Origin: Oscillospiraceae bacterium
GTDB lineage: Bacteria; Bacillota; Clostridia; Oscillospirales; Oscillospiraceae
Direction of reading: 5' to 3'
Length of the DNA stretch: 64,000 nucleotides
Assembly (NCBI GenBank): GCA_017549125.1
Contig: JAFYVL010000034.1
Coordinates: 54,121 to 118,120 of the forward strand
Shown here: one piece after another, positions 62,643 to 64,000 of the stretch
Position numbering within the stretch: position 1 is the first letter of the stretch
Layout of the letters: each line of letters starts with the position of its first letter
Notes under the pieces: model-generated
Database searches by the model: none
Told to the model about the DNA's origin: nothing
Seen by the model: only the letters and a program-made list of their open reading frames with translations
Translations under genes and position numbers: made by a program

Positions 62643-63830
62643 ATGAAGAATTTTGTGTTTATTTCCCCGAATTTTCCCGATTCTTACTGGAAATTCTGCG
62701 CTGAATTGAAGAATAACGGCTTGCGTGTGCTGGGCATCGGCGATTGCCCCTATGAGCAACTGAAGCAGGAGTTGCGTGACAGCCTTAATGAGTATTACAA
62801 GGTGGATAGCCTGGAAAACTATGAGGAAGTGTTCCGTGCAGTTGCTTTCTTTACCTATAAGTACGGCAAGATCGATTGGCTGGAATCCAATAATGAGTAC
62901 TGGCTGGAGCGTGATGCCAAGCTGCGTACTGAGTTCCATATTACCACCGGTTTCCAGGAAGAGGAAATGCGTAGCGTAAAGTGCAAATCTGCTATGAAGG
63001 CCTATTATGAAAAAGCCGGTATTCCCGTAGCCCGCTACCATATCGTGGAAGGCTATGAGGATGCTGTGGAGTTTGCTAATCAGGTGGGCTATCCTGTGGT
63101 CGTCAAGCCCGACAACGGTGTGGGCGCATGCAGCACCTTCCGCCTGCATAGCGATGAGGATGTTCGCAACTTTATCAATACCAAAAATGAGAATATTTAC
63201 ATCATGGAAGAGCAGGTCAACGGCTATGTTTGTACCTATGATGCCATCATCGGCGCAGAAGGTCAGGCTTTGTTCGTCTCCGGCAATGTGACACCTGATT
63301 CTATCATGGATGTTGTTAACGATTGCAAGGACTCCATCTACTACCTGGAGAAGGAAGTACCTGCTGATGTCCGTGAGGCTGGCGAAAAGACCGTGAAGGC
63401 ATTCGGTGTTAAGAGCCGTTTTGTCCATTTTGAGTTCTTCCGTTTGACCCAGGATCAGAAGGGCCTGGGTAAGAAGGGTGACATCATCGGTCTGGAAGTA
63501 AACATGCGTCCTTGCGGCGGTTATACACCCGATATGTATAACTTTGCTTATGAGACCGATGTGTACAAGATCTGGGCGGATATGATTGCTTATGACAGTA
63601 GTCTCAAGGCATTGGGCACTTGCCGTTACTGCGCCTTTGTAGGCCGTCGAGATGGTAGGCACTATGCCATGGATCATGATGCCATTATGAGCAAGTATGG
63701 CCAGGCTATGAGAATGCAGGGACGTATCCCCGATGCATTGTCCGGTGCTATGGCTAACGTTATGTATATTGCTGTGTTTGATACCAAGGAGCAAATGGAC
63801 GAGTATTTCCGTGATCTGCTTGCTATCTGA
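62643..63830 (+). CDS. ATP-grasp ligase
   Basis: A 395-residue ATP-grasp enzyme that should join a carboxylate to an amine or similar nucleophile with ATP cleavage. Visible: N-terminal Rossmann-like part (about 1-110), YPVVVKPDNGVGACSTFRL (ATP-binding Lys and Gly-rich loop), IMEEQVNGYVCTYDAI, FVHFEFFRL and LEVNMRPCGGYTPDMYNFAY, the Mg-binding Glu/Asn site. It ends the hydrolase operon, 12 bases after the previous gene, with GGAGAGAG upstream. It is not a purine or D-Ala ligase by context. The product is unknown. Confidence 0.9.
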   Translation: MKNFVFISPNFPDSYWKFCAELKNNGLRVLGIGDCPYEQLKQELRDSLNEYYKVDSLENYEEVFRAVAFFTYKYGKIDWLESNNEYWLERDAKLRTEFHITTGFQEEEMRSVKCKSAMKAYYEKAGIPVARYHIVEGYEDAVEFANQVGYPVVVKPDNGVGACSTFRLHSDEDVRNFINTKNENIYIMEEQVNGYVCTYDAIIGAEGQALFVSGNVTPDSIMDVVNDCKDSIYYLEKEVPADVREAGEKTVKAFGVKSRFVHFEFFRLTQDQKGLGKKGDIIGLEVNMRPCGGYTPDMYNFAYETDVYKIWADMIAYDSSLKALGTCRYCAFVGRRDGRHYAMDHDAIMSKYGQAMRMQGRIPDALSGAMANVMYIAVFDTKEQMDEYFRDLLAI

Positions 63831-63835
63831 GTTAT

Positions 63836-63930
63836 AAAAAAGCTGTGGACGTCCACAGCTCAGAGTGTCAAAAAAGCCGTCAATCGTCAAAACACAGGTT
63901 TTGATGATTGGCGGTTCGTTTTGCACCGCA
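63836..63930. terminator. Palindrome and long imperfect hairpin after the ATP-grasp gene
   Basis: A perfect 20-base palindrome at 63841-63860 preceded by six A, then an imperfect stem of about 18 pairs (about 63874-63893 with 63899-63917) containing G-T pairs. One or both probably end the operon; neither has a clean T-run on the plus strand. Confidence 0.55.
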
Positions 63931-63937
63931 AGTATTT

Positions 63938-63989
63938 CGATGCGTCATTGCGAGCCAGTGCGCACACTGGCGTGGCAATCCGTTCTCCT
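63938..63989. repeat. Dispersed palindromic repeat, family 4
   Basis: TTCGATGCGTCATTGC at the left, GCGTGGCAATCCGTTC at the right, around an inner hairpin GCCAGTGCGCACACTGGC. The outer ends match 40195-40264, where another repeat replaces the inner part. Confidence 0.7.
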
Positions 63990-64000
63990 AAAAAGCTTGC

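Noticed and set aside
1-64000. tRNA or rRNA genes
   Set aside because: I found no T-loop (GGTTCGAATCC-like) or conserved rRNA sequence on either strand by eye.

Overview
This window looks like chromosome from a gut-type Firmicute of the class Clostridia, most plausibly an Oscillospiraceae/Ruminococcaceae relative. I infer this from the gene content and order (trmFO, dprA-topA, a T-box before cysS, rpsU with a consensus sigma-A promoter), strong AGGAGG-type ribosome binding sites, moderate GC, and very large secreted proteins with Gram-positive signal peptides. No tRNA, rRNA, CRISPR array, transposase or phage gene is visible.

Layout. (1) 1-8435: a forward housekeeping run: K+ transporter end (ktrB/trkH), ktrA, a SpoU-type RNA methyltransferase, dprA, topA, trmFO, plsX, rnc, closed by a bidirectional terminator. 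(2) 8461-10073: reverse strand, a FliB/YkgJ-like Cys-rich protein and a DivIVA-like coiled-coil protein. (3) 10274-35703: an accessory island. Two giant secreted proteins of about 2,500 residues stand in tandem behind near-identical promoters with 21-bp-spaced direct repeats. They carry calcineurin-type phosphoesterase, GDPD and SGNH-esterase domains. Next come an AraC regulator, divergent from two ceramidase-family paralogs (one lipoprotein, one without signal), and a 1,875-residue lipoprotein with six tandem modules and beta-helix-like repeats. (4) 35722-40125: small-molecule metabolism: YjbQ, a frameshifted triosephosphate-isomerase-family gene and, divergently, a SIS isomerase, an L-fucose-isomerase-like protein and ribulose-phosphate epimerase. 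(5) 40126-44271: nested palindromic repeats, then a 1,223-residue secreted two-esterase protein whose promoter spacer is an AT-dinucleotide tract, a candidate for phase variation. (6) 44341-49889: pepD, rpsU, GtrA, a GT2 glycosyltransferase, a CDF transporter, a thioesterase and a small membrane protein. (7) 49924-54831: a secreted NlpC/P60 protein and a DUF3298-like lipoprotein. (8) 54852-60487: T-box-cysS-polA-rimI-tsaD. (9) 60538-63830: a GNAT protein and a three-gene operon of two alpha/beta-hydrolases plus an ATP-grasp enzyme.

The main discovery candidate is a family of four secreted proteins (starts at 10390, 18500, 40570 and 49924). They share one roughly 230-250-residue module that I do not recognise (landmarks: GMDS, FHRFYxGIT, GFGYKA, LRLKN), joined each time to a different catalytic domain. 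Two copies share a promoter architecture and a third has a potentially phase-variable promoter. This suggests a regulated modular surface/secreted enzyme system, possibly acting on phospholipids, sphingolipids, esters or peptidoglycan. That substrate idea is inference.
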